Positions 9,930 to 21,101 are shown, counted from the first letter of the stretch. The stretch: 64,000 bases of DNA from Thiogranum longum (GCF_004339085.1 NZ_SMFX01000001.1:1930242-1994241); one strand, 5' to 3'. Numbers and translations: made by a program. The notes: generated from the sequence alone by a model not told the origin.

Positions 9930-10420
9930 CAGCGGTACACCGCGTCGGCAGCGCGGTCCTCGGCGATCTGCTGTTCATATTTGTCACCCATGGCCAGCAG
10001 CTTGTCCTTGTCTATAATATTTTCACCCCGGTTTTCGAAGTGGTACTCATAAACCCGTGTTTCGACAATCGAGTCGACCGGGCAGGACTCTTCACAAAAG
10101 CCGCAGAAAATACATTTGAACAGATCGATGTCATAACGTGTGGTGCGGCGCGTGCCGTCATTCTCACGCGGACCCGCCTCGATAGTGATCGCCAGCGCAG
10201 GACAGACGGCCTCGCACAGCTTGCAGGCAATGCAACGTTCCTCACCGTTCGGGTAACGGCGCAGTGCGTGCAGGCCACGGAAGCGATACGACTGCGGGGT
10301 CTTTTCTTCCGGGTACTGCACGGTGATCTTTTTCGCGAACAGGTATTTTCCGGTCAACTGCATACCCTTGAGCAACTCCCAGAGCAGCAGGCTTTTCACG
10401 TAGTGTTTCAAGGCTAACAT
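9929..10420 (-). CDS. nuoI: NADH-quinone oxidoreductase subunit I
   Basis: The 163-residue ferredoxin-like subunit carries two 4Fe-4S motifs, [12 protein letters not shown] and [12 protein letters not shown], that hold clusters N6a and N6b on the peripheral arm. The N-terminal amphipathic part ([14 protein letters not shown]) anchors it to the membrane domain. An upstream in-frame start at 10471 would overlap nuoH; I prefer the ATG at 10420, which has GAGG upstream and gives the usual family length. Confidence 0.97.
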   Translation of the reverse strand: MLALKHYVKSLLLWELLKGMQLTGKYLFAKKITVQYPEEKTPQSYRFRGLHALRRYPNGEERCIACKLCEAVCPALAITIEAGPRENDGTRRTTRYDIDLFKCIFCGFCEESCPVDSIVETRVYEYHFENRGENIIDKDKLLAMGDKYEQQIAEDRAADAVYR

Positions 10421-10430
10421 CGCATCATCC

Positions 10431-11471
10431 TCAATCGAACCAGGGGCCAAGGTCGGCAACGACCGCGGCACCTTCTATCGCCAGCCAGAATATTGTGATC
10501 GGGATAAACACCTTCCAGCCCAGTCGCATGATCTGGTCATAGCGGTAACGCGGGAATGTGGCACGGAACCAGAGGAAGAAGAACAGGAAGAACGCCGTTT
10601 TCGCGATCAGCCAGATCAGGCCCGGCACCCACTGGAACATCGGTTCCAGTACCGGGATACCCTCGAAGGGTGACAGCCAGCCACCCATGAACATCAACGC
10701 CGCCAGCGTGGCGATGAGGATCATGTTGGCGTATTCCGCCAGGAAGAATACCGCGAATGCCATGCCCGAATACTCGACATGGAAACCGGCGACGATTTCC
10801 GACTCACCTTCCGCCACGTCAAACGGTGCGCGGTTGGTCTCGGCTACACCGGACACGAAATAAATGACAAACAACGGCAGCAGCGGCAACCAGAACCAGT
10901 GCAGCAGGCTGCCCTTCTGCGCCATAACGATTTCACCGAGATTAATGCTGCCGGCGGCAAGTAACACGCCGACCAGCGCAAAGCCCATGGCGATTTCATA
11001 GGACACGATCTGCGCCGCGCTGCGCATGGTACTCAGGAAGGCGTACTTGGAGTTGGATGCCCAGCCGGCAATGATAACACCGTATACGCCAACCGAGGTC
11101 AGCGCCAGGATATACAACAGGCTGGCATCCACATTGGCCAGCACCATTTCTTCACCGAACGGCACCACCGCCCAGGCTGCCAGCGCAGGGGCAATCACCA
11201 GCGTGGGTGCAATGACAAACAGGTAGTTGTTGGATTTCGCGGGAATGATGATTTCTTTCATCATCAGTTTCAGCGCGTCGGCAATCGGCTGCAGCCAGCC
11301 GCGTGGTCCAACCCGGTTGGGCCCGATACGCAGTTGCATGTAACCAATGATCTTGCGTTCGGCGTAGGTCAGATACGCGACACACAACATCAGCGGAATA
11401 ACAATGATCAGGATCTTGATGAGGATCCAGCCGCCGGTGATGATCCAGTCGATGAGTGTGCTTTCTTCCAT
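10431..11471 (-). CDS. nuoH: NADH-quinone oxidoreductase subunit H
   Basis: The 346-residue protein is the eight-helix subunit that links the peripheral and membrane arms and lines the quinone chamber. Conserved blocks are [21 protein letters not shown] in two adjoining parts, [13 protein letters not shown], the acidic loop [17 protein letters not shown], and [16 protein letters not shown]. The fully conserved glutamates of these blocks are present. Length and position are standard. Confidence 0.97.
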   Translation of the reverse strand: MEESTLIDWIITGGWILIKILIIVIPLMLCVAYLTYAERKIIGYMQLRIGPNRVGPRGWLQPIADALKLMMKEIIIPAKSNNYLFVIAPTLVIAPALAAWAVVPFGEEMVLANVDASLLYILALTSVGVYGVIIAGWASNSKYAFLSTMRSAAQIVSYEIAMGFALVGVLLAAGSINLGEIVMAQKGSLLHWFWLPLLPLFVIYFVSGVAETNRAPFDVAEGESEIVAGFHVEYSGMAFAVFFLAEYANMILIATLAALMFMGGWLSPFEGIPVLEPMFQWVPGLIWLIAKTAFFLFFFLWFRATFPRYRYDQIMRLGWKVFIPITIFWLAIEGAAVVADLGPWFD

Positions 11472-11480
11472 CGCCCCGCC

Positions 11481-13892
11481 CTATCCCTTCTTTACCTGGA
11501 GTGTGCCGGATGGCGCGCCCAGTGCCAGCGTTGCTTCAATTGCCTGCGGTGCGACAGCTGCGCCCTTTGCGACACGCTTGTCGATGACAACTTCGAGGGT
11601 GACGCTATTACCGTCCTCGGATACCGTGGCGCGATCGCCTTCGGCCAGCGACAGTGCCGCCGCATCATCCGGGTTGAGGCGCAACAGCGCGACCTGTCCA
11701 TCCGGCGTCAGTTGCAGGGATTCGGCACGACGCACAATGTTATCCACCGCGTACATGGGCAGTGTTGCAATGCGCTCCAGTCCGCCACCTGCCGAGGGTG
11801 GTGTTGCCGCATCACCAAAGGCACTGTTGTCGAGTTCTACTTCACCGACCTGCTGGCTCAGTGCGTCACGTACCTGCTCGGAGGAAACCTGGTCGAAACC
11901 GTCGAGGTCCAGCAGGTTGCCGAGCACACGCAATACCTTCCAGCCGGGGCGGCTGTCGCCCGGTGCACGCGAAGCCGCAACAAAACTCTGCCAGCGGCCT
12001 TCGACGTTGACAAAGGTGCCGGAGGTTTCCGCATAGACATTCACGGGCAGCAGGACATCGGCGTAATCGCGCATGCTATCGGTAACGTAGGGCGTAAGCG
12101 CCACCACGAACCCGGCCTGCTGCATGGCAGCCAATGCCTGTGCGCCGTTGGCGCAATCATATTCCGGCTCAATATTCAGCAGCAGGTAATTCTTTCGCGG
12201 CTGCGCAATCATTTGCCCGGCGTCCATGCCGCTGCTTTCGCGTGCGGCACCGCCGACGCTTCGATGCGGCAACACACCGGCCAGACAGGCACCGGCACTG
12301 TTGGCGCCATCGGAGACAAAGCCGATCTTCGCACCACTCAGTTCGCCAATCAAAACCGCAATGGCGCGCAGGGTTGAGAAGGCCGGGTGCATGGCTGCAT
12401 CGAGACCCAGCAACACCGTTGCGTTGTCAGCATCCGCCAGCGTGGCGGCCATCGCCTGTTCGGTGTCATTGGGCAAGGTCTGTTCAATGATTGTCTGCAA
12501 AGCTTCCGGGGCACGCGCCTTCCTGCTTTGCAGCAGGGCGGCCGCTACACCGGACAAGGACTGCACCAGGTGCGATGGCGTCACAATAGACCGGTGCGCC
12601 AGTTTATAGGTGACCGGGTAATCGACCGGGTTGATCATCATCACGCTGGCACCGGCTTTGGCGGCCTTGCGAATACGGTGACCGATAATGGGTTGATCCT
12701 TGCGCAGGTTCCCACCCACCACCAGGATGGCATTGGCCTGTTCCAGTTCCTCGATGGTCTGGCCCAGGAACGGGAAAACCGGCTGCTGTGCCTGCCCGGT
12801 GAAATCGGTCTGACGCAGGCGGTGATCGATACTGGATACACCCAGGCCTTCCGCCAGTTGATTGAACAGGGCCAGTTCTTCCAGTGTGGCGCCCGGTGAC
12901 GCCAGCATGCCGAGCTGGTCGGCGCCCTGCTCTTTTACACGTTCTGTAATGGCCTGCGCCGCGATGTGCAACGCTTCTTCCCACTCGACTTCCTGCCAGC
13001 CGTCTGCCCGCTTGACCATCGGTGAACCCAGACGGTCTTCGCTATTGATGCCCTGGTAGGCAAAGCGGTCACGATCGGTGGCCCAGACCTCATTAATCGC
13101 CTCGTTTTCACGCGGCACAACACGCATCAGTTTTCCACGACGCGTATGCAGGTAAATGTTCGAGCCGACACAATCGTGCGCGGCGATCGAAGGCGTTTGC
13201 TCCAGCTCCCAGGCCCGCGCACTGAAACGGAATGGACGCGATGTCAGAGCACCCACCGGGCAGACGTCGATAATGTTGCCGGACAGCTCCGACTCGATAT
13301 TGTGCTGGATGCAGGTGCCGATCTCGACATTCTCGCCACGACCCAGGCCGCCCAGCTCCTTGAACCCGGCAACGTGCTCCAGGAAACGCACACAACGGGT
13401 GCAATGAATGCAGCGCGTCATGTCGGAGGCAATCAACGGGCCGAAATTTTTCTCCGGCACTACACGTTTCTTTTCGGTGAAGCGCGAAATGCCCCGGCCG
13501 TATTCCAGCGCAACATCCTGCAATTCACACTCGCCCCCCTGGTCACAGATCGGGCAATCGAGCGGGTGGTTAATAAGCAGGAACTCCATCACCGCGCGCT
13601 GGGCCTTGCGCGCATAGTCAGACTGCGTCCACACCTTCATACCATCGGCAACCGGTGTAGCGCAGGCCGGCAAGGGTTTGGGCGCCATGCGGCCACCCAT
13701 TTCCACCTGCACCATGCACATGCGGCAGTTGGCGGCGACGGGCAATTTCTTGTGGTAGCAGAAGCGCGGCACACTGATGTCGTTCTCGTCAGTGACCTCG
13801 ATAATCATTGCGCCCTTGCGCGCCTTGTACTCGACATCATCAACAATGACGCTGAGCATGTCGTCGGCCACGGCTTCGGGCTTGGCGCTCAT
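11481..13892 (-). CDS. nuoG: NADH-quinone oxidoreductase subunit G
   Basis: The 803-residue subunit combines an N-terminal 2Fe-2S domain ([15 protein letters not shown], then LPACATPV), a second cluster region ([14 protein letters not shown] with an upstream His ligand region), a 4Fe-4S motif ([10 protein letters not shown]), and a degenerate molybdopterin-oxidoreductase domain over the rest. It carries clusters N1b, N4 and N5 in the peripheral arm. The ATG overlaps the nuoF stop in ATGA. The length is close to the 780-900 of the family. No extra N7 cluster motif is obvious to me. Confidence 0.96.
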   Translation of the reverse strand: MSAKPEAVADDMLSVIVDDVEYKARKGAMIIEVTDENDISVPRFCYHKKLPVAANCRMCMVQVEMGGRMAPKPLPACATPVADGMKVWTQSDYARKAQRAVMEFLLINHPLDCPICDQGGECELQDVALEYGRGISRFTEKKRVVPEKNFGPLIASDMTRCIHCTRCVRFLEHVAGFKELGGLGRGENVEIGTCIQHNIESELSGNIIDVCPVGALTSRPFRFSARAWELEQTPSIAAHDCVGSNIYLHTRRGKLMRVVPRENEAINEVWATDRDRFAYQGINSEDRLGSPMVKRADGWQEVEWEEALHIAAQAITERVKEQGADQLGMLASPGATLEELALFNQLAEGLGVSSIDHRLRQTDFTGQAQQPVFPFLGQTIEELEQANAILVVGGNLRKDQPIIGHRIRKAAKAGASVMMINPVDYPVTYKLAHRSIVTPSHLVQSLSGVAAALLQSRKARAPEALQTIIEQTLPNDTEQAMAATLADADNATVLLGLDAAMHPAFSTLRAIAVLIGELSGAKIGFVSDGANSAGACLAGVLPHRSVGGAARESSGMDAGQMIAQPRKNYLLLNIEPEYDCANGAQALAAMQQAGFVVALTPYVTDSMRDYADVLLPVNVYAETSGTFVNVEGRWQSFVAASRAPGDSRPGWKVLRVLGNLLDLDGFDQVSSEQVRDALSQQVGEVELDNSAFGDAATPPSAGGGLERIATLPMYAVDNIVRRAESLQLTPDGQVALLRLNPDDAAALSLAEGDRATVSEDGNSVTLEVVIDKRVAKGAAVAPQAIEATLALGAPSGTLQVKKG

Positions 13893-15202
13893 GCGGCCGC
13901 TCCCTTTGTACCGCCGGCACGATGACTACTGGTGCCGGGCATGCAGTTCTTGTGCTGCACGTGGTATTCGAATTCATGACGGAAGTGCTTGAGGAAACTC
14001 TGCACCGGCCAGGCAGCAGCGTCGCCAAAGGCGCAAATGGTATGACCCTCGATCTGCCCTGCTGCACTTTCCAGCAGGTCGATATCTTCCATGCTGCCCT
14101 GGCCTTCCTCGATACGCTTGATGACACGGTACATCCAGCCACAACCTTCGCGGCATGGCGTGCACTGGCCACAGGATTCTGCGTAGTAGAAGCGTGAAAT
14201 ACGCATCAACGCTTTCACCATGCAGGTGCTGTCGTCCATCACGATCATGCCGGCAGAGCCGAGTGCCGAACCGGCCTTGGACAGCGAATCGTAATCAAGT
14301 TTTGCGCCCATAATAAGGTCGGCAGGCATCACTGGCATGGAGCAACCACCGGGGATGACGGCCTTGAGCTTGTGGCCATCACGTACACCACCGGCCAGTT
14401 CAAGCAGCTCAGTAAACGGTGCGCCAAGCGGAATCTCGTAATTACCCGGCTTGTTGACATGACCGGACACACACCAGATCTTTTCACCGCCATTGTTCGG
14501 CTCGCCGAGGTTGAGGAACCACTCGCCGCCGTTACGCATGATCGCCGGCACAGAGGCCAGACTTTCAGTGTTATTAATGGTTGTTGGCTTGCCATAGAGA
14601 CCGAAGTTGGCCGGGAACGGCGGCTTGTAACGCGGCTGGCCTTTCTTGCCTTCCAGCGAATTCAGCAACGCGGTTTCCTCGCCACAGATGTAGGCGCCGG
14701 CGCCAAGGTGTGAATAAAGATCGAAGTCAATTCCGGAGCCCATCAGGTCTTCGCCGAGGTAACCGGATTCGTAAGCTTCTTTCAGCGCCTGCTCGAATCG
14801 CTCATACGGCTCGTGGTGGAATTCGCCGCGCATGTAGTTATAGCCGATTGTAGCGCCCATCGAATAGCCGGCAATGGCCATACCTTCGATCAGGGCGTGC
14901 GGGTTGAAACGGATAATATCGCGGTCCTTGCAGGTACCCGGTTCGGACTCGTCCGAATTGCACACAATGTATTTCTGCACCGGTGCATTGCGTGGCATAA
15001 AACTCCATTTCAGCCCGGTCGGGAAACCGGCGCCACCGCGTCCGCGCAGGGCAGAACTCTTGACGATTTCGACCACGTCTTCCGGTGGCGTTTTTTCCTG
15101 CAGAATTTTTTTCCACGCCTGGTAACCGCCGACCTTGAGATAATTCTCAAGCGTCCAGGGTTCGTCGAATTGCAGCGTGGTGAAACAGACCTGGTTCGTC
15201 AT
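13889..15202 (-). CDS. nuoF: NADH-quinone oxidoreductase subunit F
   Basis: The 437-residue subunit binds NADH, FMN and cluster N3. The glycine-rich [13 protein letters not shown], the FMN/NADH region ([14 protein letters not shown]), the [16 protein letters not shown] block and the 4Fe-4S motif [12 protein letters not shown] are all intact. The C-terminus runs about 20 residues past the usual end ([13 protein letters not shown]), which is a common variable tail. It starts three bases after nuoE and overlaps nuoG. Confidence 0.97.
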   Translation of the reverse strand: MTNQVCFTTLQFDEPWTLENYLKVGGYQAWKKILQEKTPPEDVVEIVKSSALRGRGGAGFPTGLKWSFMPRNAPVQKYIVCNSDESEPGTCKDRDIIRFNPHALIEGMAIAGYSMGATIGYNYMRGEFHHEPYERFEQALKEAYESGYLGEDLMGSGIDFDLYSHLGAGAYICGEETALLNSLEGKKGQPRYKPPFPANFGLYGKPTTINNTESLASVPAIMRNGGEWFLNLGEPNNGGEKIWCVSGHVNKPGNYEIPLGAPFTELLELAGGVRDGHKLKAVIPGGCSMPVMPADLIMGAKLDYDSLSKAGSALGSAGMIVMDDSTCMVKALMRISRFYYAESCGQCTPCREGCGWMYRVIKRIEEGQGSMEDIDLLESAAGQIEGHTICAFGDAAAWPVQSFLKHFRHEFEYHVQHKNCMPGTSSHRAGGTKGAAA

Positions 15203-15205
15203 ACC

Positions 15206-15712
15206 CTACTCCAGTCCGTCCAGAATCTGATCGACTTTTTCAATCGTCAGATTCTCGTAATAGTGTCCGTTGACGGTCATCATCGGCGCACCGACACAGG
15301 CAGCCAGACACTCTTCCTCATTCTTGAGGAATATGCGGCCGTCAGGGGTGCTTTCGCCCAGCTTGATACCCAGTTTGTTTTCAACGTGCGCAACCAGGTC
15401 ATCCGCACCGCACAGCATGCAAGAGATATTGTTACAGAATGCAACCGTGTTGCGGCCGACCGGTTTCGTTTCGATCATTGAGTAGAAACTGGCGACTTCG
15501 TAAACCGACACCGGCGGCATCTCCAGGTACTCCGCAACGGCATCCATCTGCGCCACGCTCACCCAGAGGTTCTCGTGTTGCACCGCGTGCAGTGCAGCGA
15601 GCACGGCCGACTGCTTCTGGTCGGGCGGGTACTTGGTCAACCAGCGGTCAATTTCAGCCTTGACCGTGTCCGGCAGGGTGTAAGGTGTGTTGTTGTCCTG
15701 TACGGCACTCAT
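15206..15712 (-). CDS. nuoE: NADH-quinone oxidoreductase subunit E
   Basis: The 168-residue thioredoxin-fold subunit holds cluster N1a. The four cysteine ligands sit in CNNISC and CLAACVGAPMM, the pattern C-x4-C then C-x3-C. The first domain has the typical YPPDQKQSAVLAALHAVQ helix. Two ATGs lie two codons apart; the one at 15712 has GGAA at better spacing than the one at 15718. The gene is about 50 bases after nuoD. Confidence 0.96.
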   Translation of the reverse strand: MSAVQDNNTPYTLPDTVKAEIDRWLTKYPPDQKQSAVLAALHAVQHENLWVSVAQMDAVAEYLEMPPVSVYEVASFYSMIETKPVGRNTVAFCNNISCMLCGADDLVAHVENKLGIKLGESTPDGRIFLKNEEECLAACVGAPMMTVNGHYYENLTIEKVDQILDGLE

Positions 15713-15761
15713 AACCATTTCCAGAAATCAAAGCAAACCAATGTGCAGGGGCGGGTATTCA

Positions 15762-17015
15762 TCAACGATCCACCTCGCCAAATACGATGTCCTGGGTACC
15801 GATAATCGCTACCACGTCGGCCAGCATGTGCCCCTGCGACATTTCATCGAGCGACGACAGGTGTGCAAAGCCCGGCGCGCGTATCTTTACGCGGTAAGGC
15901 TTGTTGGCCCCGTCGGAAATCATGTAGATACCAAACTCGCCTTTCGGGTGCTCCACCGCCGCATAGGCTTCACCGGCGGGCAGGCAATAGCCCTCGGTAA
16001 ACAGTTTAAAGTGGTGTATCAAGGCTTCCATGTCCTGCTTCATCTCTTCACGCGGGGGCGGTGCCACCTTGTGATCACCGATCATTACCGGGCCGGAATT
16101 TTTACGCAGCCAGTCGATGCACTGTTTGATAATACGGTTGGACTGCCGCATTTCCTCGATGCGCACCAGGTAACGGTCATAGCAGTCACCGTTCACACCC
16201 ACCGGGATGTCGAAGTCCATGCGGTCATAGACTTCATAGGGCTGTTTCTTGCGCAGGTCCCAGGCGATGCCGGAACCGCGGATCATGGGGCCGGTCATAC
16301 CCAGTTGCAGGGCGCGCTCCGGCGTGACAATACCGATATCGACGGTACGCTGTTTCCAGATACGGTTATCGGTGAGCAGGGTTTCGTATTCGTCCACGCA
16401 GGCCGGGAAACGTTCGGTAAAGTCCTCGATAAAATCGAGCATGGAACCCTGTCGATTGCGATTCAGGCGATCGACCTCGTCCTTGCCGTGCCATTTTGAT
16501 TCCCGGTACTGCGGCATGCGATCAGGCAAATCGCGGTAGACGCCACCCGGACGGTAATAGGTGGCATGCAGGCGCGCGCCCGAAACGGCCTCGTAGCAAT
16601 CCATCAGGTCTTCACGTTCGCGGAAGGTATACAGGAACACTGTCATGGCACCAATATCAAGCCCGTGCGCACCCAGCCACAACAGGTGATTAAGAATGCG
16701 GGTTATTTCATCGAACATAACGCGGATATACTGCGCACGTTCCGGCACCTCGATACCCAGCAGTTTTTCGATGGACATGACGTAGGCGTGCTCGTTGCAC
16801 ATCATCGATACGTAATCGAGCCGATCCATGTAACCGATGCTCTGGTTGTAGGGCTTGCTCTCGGCCAGCTTCTCGGTGGCACGGTGCAGCAGACCGATAT
16901 GCGGGTCGGCACGCTGTACAGTTTCACCATCGAGTTCCAGCACCAGGCGCAACACACCATGCGCAGCGGGATGCTGCGGTCCGAAGTTGAGGGTGTAATT
17001 CCTGATTTCAGGCAT
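15762..17015 (-). CDS. nuoD: NADH-quinone oxidoreductase subunit D
   Basis: The 417-residue protein is the 49-kDa-type subunit that forms the quinone site together with NuoB. It begins with the conserved [20 protein letters not shown]; the quinone-site His is in [31 protein letters not shown] and the final DIVFGEVDR are also typical. A longer in-frame reading to 17138 has no family similarity and runs through nuoC, so the ATG at 17015 is right. It overlaps nuoC by eight bases. nuoC and nuoD are separate genes, unlike the fused nuoCD of enterics. Confidence 0.97.
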   Translation of the reverse strand: MPEIRNYTLNFGPQHPAAHGVLRLVLELDGETVQRADPHIGLLHRATEKLAESKPYNQSIGYMDRLDYVSMMCNEHAYVMSIEKLLGIEVPERAQYIRVMFDEITRILNHLLWLGAHGLDIGAMTVFLYTFREREDLMDCYEAVSGARLHATYYRPGGVYRDLPDRMPQYRESKWHGKDEVDRLNRNRQGSMLDFIEDFTERFPACVDEYETLLTDNRIWKQRTVDIGIVTPERALQLGMTGPMIRGSGIAWDLRKKQPYEVYDRMDFDIPVGVNGDCYDRYLVRIEEMRQSNRIIKQCIDWLRKNSGPVMIGDHKVAPPPREEMKQDMEALIHHFKLFTEGYCLPAGEAYAAVEHPKGEFGIYMISDGANKPYRVKIRAPGFAHLSSLDEMSQGHMLADVVAIIGTQDIVFGEVDR

Positions 17016-17751
17016 CGTCTTCGCCTTCACTATCACTGTCACCCGCCTCATCCAGCGTGACCGGTTCCAGTTCATCACCACGAATAACCTTGGGCACCAG
17101 CACGCGCGGTTCGATACTGACCGGCTGGTACACAACACGCCGCTTCTCGGGATCGTAGCGCACTTCGACGTTGCCGCTTAACGGGAAATCCTTGCGGAAT
17201 GGATGACCGATAAAACCGTAGTCAGTAAGGATACGACGCAGGTCGGGATGTCCTTCAAACAGAATTCCGAACAGGTCGAACGCCTCGCGCTCGAACCAGT
17301 CGGCACCGTTCCAGATTTCCACCACAGACGGAATCACCGGTAACTGGAGGTCCGGGGCATACACCCGGATGCGCAAGCGGTGGTTATGCGTGACAGACAG
17401 CAGGTGGTATACCGCAGCAAAGCGCCGATCTTGTTGCGGCGTCTCCACTGAAAGATCTTCCTCCAACCCCGGTAACCGCCCTGCTGTTTTCGGGTCCACA
17501 CCCCGGCTGAAGCCGGTTGTTGTGGTTTCCTCCGTCGCCCATTCGTCCACGCCGTGGTTCAGGTAATCGACGCCACAGACGTCGATCAACTGCTCAAACC
17601 CGAACTCCCGTTCGTCGCGCAATGCACGACAGGTGTCGAGCAGATCATCCGGCGCTATTTCAATCGTGACTTCATCCAGCAACAGCACGGCTTCGTGCAA
17701 CGTATCGCCAAAGCGTTCCTGTAACTGTTTAAGAAGTTCCTTTGCCTGCAT
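17008..17751 (-). CDS. nuoC: NADH-quinone oxidoreductase subunit C
   Basis: The 247-residue 30-kDa-type subunit has the signature [22 protein letters not shown] split over its conserved core, and [16 protein letters not shown] region of about 25 polar residues near positions 70-105 ([18 protein letters not shown]) is an insertion relative to shorter homologues. The C-terminus is acidic (SDSEGEDDA). It is a free-standing gene between nuoB and nuoD. Confidence 0.96.
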   Translation of the reverse strand: MQAKELLKQLQERFGDTLHEAVLLLDEVTIEIAPDDLLDTCRALRDEREFGFEQLIDVCGVDYLNHGVDEWATEETTTTGFSRGVDPKTAGRLPGLEEDLSVETPQQDRRFAAVYHLLSVTHNHRLRIRVYAPDLQLPVIPSVVEIWNGADWFEREAFDLFGILFEGHPDLRRILTDYGFIGHPFRKDFPLSGNVEVRYDPEKRRVVYQPVSIEPRVLVPKVIRGDELEPVTLDEAGDSDSEGEDDA

Positions 17752-17762
17752 GTCCTGTCTCT

Positions 17763-18239
17763 TCAGCGCGCGATGGTGTTGGTGCGGCGAATCTTGTTCT
17801 GTAATTGTATAATGCCGTATAGCAGCGCTTCAGCCGTAGGGGGACAGCCGGGCACGTAAATATCGACCGGCACAATACGGTCGCAACCACGCACGACCGA
17901 GTAGGAATAGTGGTAGTAGCCGCCGCCGTTGGCGCATGAACCCATGGAAATCACCCAGCGCGGTTCCGACATCTGGTCGTAGACCTTGCGCAATGCCGGA
18001 GCCATCTTGTTACACAGGGTGCCGGCCACGATCATCACATCGGACTGGCGCGGGCTGGGACGGAAGACGACGCCGAAACGGTCCAGGTCATAGCGCGAGG
18101 CACCGGCCTGCATCATTTCCACTGCACAGCAGGCGAGACCGAAGGTCATTGGCCACAGCGAACCGGTACGCGCCCAGTTGATCAGCTTGTCGGCGGAGGT
18201 GGTGACGAAGCCTTCTTCGAGAATGCCTTCTATTCCCAT
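17763..18239 (-). CDS. nuoB: NADH-quinone oxidoreductase subunit B
   Basis: The 158-residue subunit ligates cluster N2, the last before quinone. The tandem cysteines in [10 protein letters not shown], the Cys in [14 protein letters not shown] and the Cys in [15 protein letters not shown] are all present. The ATG at 18239 is preferred over a GTG four codons upstream because the AGAGG lies at better distance. It is separated from nuoA by about 150 bases with two strong hairpins. Confidence 0.97.
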   Translation of the reverse strand: MGIEGILEEGFVTTSADKLINWARTGSLWPMTFGLACCAVEMMQAGASRYDLDRFGVVFRPSPRQSDVMIVAGTLCNKMAPALRKVYDQMSEPRWVISMGSCANGGGYYHYSYSVVRGCDRIVPVDIYVPGCPPTAEALLYGIIQLQNKIRRTNTIAR

Positions 18240-18319
18240 TATCCGATCCACCTCTCAGCCAACTTGCAGCCAGGGTAGCCGCATCGGGCGTCACTCACGG
18301 GACCCCAGGGCCCCCTCTC

Positions 18320-18371
18320 TTCCGCCTCCGGCGGAATTCTCCTTGCCGTGCGCATCCCCGCTTCCGCGGGG
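18320..18371 (-). other. two hairpins between nuoA and nuoB
   Basis: Two GC-rich palindromes lie in the only sizeable gap at the head of the nuo operon. 18356-18371 is a 6-bp stem with a GGAA (GNRA-type) tetraloop on the minus strand, and 18320-18336 is a 7-bp stem with a 3-base loop. Neither is followed by a T run, so they look like mRNA processing or stability structures and not terminators. Confidence 0.5.
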
Positions 18372-18393
18372 CCCCTGCTTACTGCTCGCGACG

Positions 18394-18750
18394 CTACTCC
18401 CATTCCAGCGCCCCTTTTTTCCACTCGTAGATGAAGCCGATTACGAGGATGCCGAGGAAAATCATCATGGCGATGTAGCCGAACCAGCCGATGTCGTCGA
18501 GCACCACGGCCCAGGGAAACAGAAAGGCGATTTCCAGATCGAAGATAATAAACAGGATGGCAACGAGGTAGTAGCGCACGTCGAAGGGCATGCGGGTGTC
18601 CTCGAAGGCCTCGAAGCCACATTCATAGGGCGAGGTCTTCTCGACGTCGGGCTTACGGGTGCCCAGCATGAAACCCATCAGGGTCATGACCAGCCCCGTT
18701 CCTATGCCGATGGCAATAAAAATCAGGACCGGTAGGTAATTCTCCAGCAT
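18394..18750 (-). CDS. nuoA: NADH-quinone oxidoreductase subunit A
   Basis: The 118-residue three-helix protein matches Nuo[21 protein letters not shown] with the conserved Cys-containing loop, [22 protein letters not shown] in two adjoining parts for helix 2, and a third helix ending EWKKGALEW. The ATG at 18750 has GAGG five bases upstream; a start five codons further up is less likely. It is the first gene of the nuo operon, preceded by the terminators of the secG/tRNA-Leu transcript. Confidence 0.96.
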   Translation of the reverse strand: MLENYLPVLIFIAIGIGTGLVMTLMGFMLGTRKPDVEKTSPYECGFEAFEDTRMPFDVRYYLVAILFIIFDLEIAFLFPWAVVLDDIGWFGYIAMMIFLGILVIGFIYEWKKGALEWE

Positions 18751-18913
18751 GCAATCCTCATCCAACGCTTCCGGCTTTCGCCGGGTTATCTTCTTATGTC
18801 ACGTTTCCGTGAAGCGTCACGCAGTCTAGGCCAGTGCGTTTGCGGGTGTCAAGCAAAGCAGATGAAAGCTTTTTATGCCAAATCAAGCAGTTAATCTGAG
18901 TTTGTGGGCCCAT

Positions 18914-18962
18914 AAAAAAAGCCCATGAAGCGGGCAAAAAAAAGCGGACCATTCGATCCACT
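18914..18962 (-). terminator. tandem intrinsic terminators after tRNA-Leu
   Basis: Two hairpins, each followed by a T run on the minus strand, lie between tRNA-Leu and nuoA. The first (arms 18957-18962 and 18943-18948, one G-U pair) is followed by eight Ts. The second (arms 18931-18935 and 18921-18925) is followed by seven Ts. They should insulate the nuo operon from the secG transcript. Confidence 0.75.
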
Positions 18963-18971
18963 TTTTACTGA

Positions 18972-19056
18972 TGGTGCCGACGGCCGGAGTCGAACCGGCA
19001 CAGCTTTCGCCACTACCCCCTCAAGATAGCGTGTCTACCAATTCCACCACGTCGGC
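18972..19056 (-). tRNA. leuU: tRNA-Leu (GAG), leuU-like
   Basis: The 85-base class II tRNA has anticodon GAG in the loop UUGAGGG, a 7-bp acceptor stem GCCGACG/CGUCGGC, a variable arm (GGCGAAAGCU) and an encoded CCA. It decodes CUC and CUU leucine codons. The secG-tRNA-Leu order is the same as in Escherichia coli, where leuU follows secG. Confidence 0.96.
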
Positions 19057-19065
19057 TGATAAGGC

Positions 19066-19482
19066 TTACTGTTTCGGTGTGTCGGTTGCCGGCACGGAGG
19101 GCTCGACCGGTACTTCCGGCATGTCGTCGGCTGGCGGAAGGTCCATGGCCGCATCAGCGGGTGCCGGGATATCGGTATCAGGCAGATCCGACGGGACAGC
19201 AGGTTTCTCAACCTCTACGCGCTCGGTCACACTGGTGTCGGCATTCTGCACGTCCCTCACCAGAGGTGAGGACAGCAATACACTGTTAATAAAAAACAGC
19301 GCTGCAAGCACCGCTGTGGCGCGGGTGAAAAATGACCCGCCTCCACCGGCTCCGAACACGGCGCCGGATGAACCTGCACCAAACGCAGCACCCATATCAG
19401 CGCCCTTACCCTGCTGCAACAGTACCAGCACAATAATGGCCAGCCCCAGCAGTACCTGTAGAATTAACAATGTTGTAAACAT
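19066..19482 (-). CDS. secG: preprotein translocase subunit SecG
   Basis: The 138-residue protein has the two SecG membrane helices (LLILQVLLGLAIIVLVLLQ and TAVLAALFFINSVLL) joined by the family loop QQGKGADMGAAFG and GGGGSFFTRATA. It associates with SecYE and aids protein export. The C-terminal tail of about 50 residues is acidic and proline-rich (PSDLPDTDIPAPADAA), as in other non-enteric homologues. It lies between tpiA and tRNA-Leu. Confidence 0.95.
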   Translation of the reverse strand: MFTTLLILQVLLGLAIIVLVLLQQGKGADMGAAFGAGSSGAVFGAGGGGSFFTRATAVLAALFFINSVLLSSPLVRDVQNADTSVTERVEVEKPAVPSDLPDTDIPAPADAAMDLPPADDMPEVPVEPSVPATDTPKQ

Positions 19483-19534
19483 TCAACACACCCGAAGCGC
19501 AAGGCTCCATAGTTAAGCGGATATCCGAATAATA

Positions 19535-19562
19535 CGTCATTCCGGCATTCGCCGGCATGACG
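19535..19562. repeat. short palindromic repeat between tpiA and secG
   Basis: Two 12-base arms with few mismatches around a 4-base loop repeat the GTCAT-CCGGC / GCCGG-ATGAC theme of the longer element at 6943-7009. It is intergenic and probably a half-size copy of the same REP-like family. Confidence 0.65.
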
Positions 19563-19588
19563 GTTTGATTCGAAATTTCCTGGAAAAG

Positions 19589-20341
19589 TCAGTTTCCGGC
19601 TTTGCAGATAGCCAGGAAATCACCGGCATCCAGCGACGCCCCGCCGATAAGCCCACCGTCAATATCGGCCATGGCGAACAACTCCTCGGCATTACTACCC
19701 TTGACACTGCCGCCGTACAATATCTGCACCTTGTCTGCGACACCCGGGTTCAGACCGGCCAGCTTGCCGCGGATAAACGCATGTACATCCTGCGCCTGTT
19801 GCGGCGAAGCCGTTTTGCCGGTGCCAATTGCCCACACCGGTTCGTAGGCAATCACTGCATCACCAATGGCGTCGATACCTTCCAGCTCGATAACCGCATC
19901 CAGTTGGCGGGCAACCACATCTTCGGTTATACCCTGCTCGCGTTCTTCGAGCGTTTCACCGACACATAAAATCGGGATCAGGCCGAACTTGCGTGCTGCC
20001 GCAAATTTACGCGCTGTAAACGCATCGTCTTCACCGTACAGGGCACGCCGCTCGGAGTGGCCGACAATGGCGTAGGTACAGTTAAAATCCTTCAACATCG
20101 GACCAGAGACTTCACCGGTGAAAGCACCGTACTCCTGGTCACTGATATCCTGACTGCCGACGTCCACCTTGCTGTCAGCCAGCAGGTTGGAAACCAGCGG
20201 GATGTAAACAAAGGGCGGACAGACTGCAATCTGCGTATTTCCGGTATCCCCGGCGCCGGCAGTAATGCCCGCAACCAGTTGTTTGATGCTTTCCAGCGAA
20301 CCGTTTAGTTTCCAGTTCCCGGCGACCAGTGTCTGACGCAT
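19589..20341 (-). CDS. tpiA: triosephosphate isomerase
   Basis: The 250-residue TIM-barrel enzyme interconverts dihydroxyacetone phosphate and glyceraldehyde 3-phosphate. Catalytic residues are in place: Asn and Lys in VAGNWKLNG, His in AIVGHSERR, and Glu in [11 protein letters not shown], with the flexible lid following. The phosphate-binding VKGSNAEE and GLIGGASL blocks are also present. The ATG at 20341 has AGGAG upstream and gives the standard N-terminus; a 19-codon upstream extension does not resemble the family. Confidence 0.98.
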   Translation of the reverse strand: MRQTLVAGNWKLNGSLESIKQLVAGITAGAGDTGNTQIAVCPPFVYIPLVSNLLADSKVDVGSQDISDQEYGAFTGEVSGPMLKDFNCTYAIVGHSERRALYGEDDAFTARKFAAARKFGLIPILCVGETLEEREQGITEDVVARQLDAVIELEGIDAIGDAVIAYEPVWAIGTGKTASPQQAQDVHAFIRGKLAGLNPGVADKVQILYGGSVKGSNAEELFAMADIDGGLIGGASLDAGDFLAICKAGN

Positions 20342-20486
20342 GCGACTCTCCTGCAAGCCCTTGAAAATAGCCGCGTAGCGTAGCGGTATGGCCTGCAAAA
20401 ATCAATCGGAATCGGCAATCCCGCCAACCGGCGTATGACCCTGGCCCGGGGAAACCCGTATCAGTTTCGTCATGCCGGATGAGACA

Positions 20487-21095
20487 TTAATCCGGGGTTG
20501 CCTGACCCATAACGCAAGGATTTTCAATGGGGATCACCAGACTATCGCCATCGCGACGAATCAACGCCAGCGGCTGTTTGCGCACCAGCAAGCCGCTCTG
20601 CCCCCGGTACACGGTGTATTCATAGTCAGGCTCGATGGGCTGGTAGACAGAACTGCCGAATACCGTATCCAGCGGCGACAGCCCGGCCAGCCAGCCAGTC
20701 TCCGCTATTGCAGACTCGAGTAGCGAGGGTTCTGACAGTGCCCAGGCAATATGGGGGCTCTCGTTTTCCTGCGCAACATCCCGGTAGCGACCGCTCAAAC
20801 GGTCGAGCCGGTAACGTGCATCCAGGCCAAGCAGGTTTGCCCAGGGCTTCCATTTGAGAAACTGTGCGTCGATCCGCCATTCGTCGCCATACAGCATGAA
20901 AGTCCGGGTATCACAGAAATCCCCGCTACGTACTTCAACGCGGAACTGTTGTGGCGCGACAGGCTGGAAAGTAAGCCGGGCAACCTGTGCCTCATCGGTC
21001 AGTCTTGAATAGGTCTGCAGATTCAGCCAGGTCAATACAGCGATGACACCCGATGCCACCAGCAGTAACAGAAGTACCCGACCCGTCAAACGCAT
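20487..21095 (-). CDS. membrane-anchored protein of unknown function
   Basis: I do not recognise a family for this 202-residue protein. It has one N-terminal hydrophobic helix (VLLLLLVASGVIAVLTWL) after a short basic start, so it is probably anchored in the inner membrane with a periplasmic body of about 175 residues. The body is rich in aromatic and charged residues and has two cysteines, one near residue 61 (GDFCDTRTF) and one near the end (NPCVMGQ), that could form a disulfide. It lies six bases after glmM and about 145 bases before tpiA, so it is probably co-transcribed with them. Confidence 0.75.
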   Translation of the reverse strand: MRLTGRVLLLLLVASGVIAVLTWLNLQTYSRLTDEAQVARLTFQPVAPQQFRVEVRSGDFCDTRTFMLYGDEWRIDAQFLKWKPWANLLGLDARYRLDRLSGRYRDVAQENESPHIAWALSEPSLLESAIAETGWLAGLSPLDTVFGSSVYQPIEPDYEYTVYRGQSGLLVRKQPLALIRRDGDSLVIPIENPCVMGQATPD

Positions 21096-21101
21096 AAAAA
21101 C

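Noticed and set aside
11481-13892. Long plus-strand frames opposite nuoG and other nuo genes
   Set aside because: They are complements of well-conserved genes, lack motifs and have no start signals.
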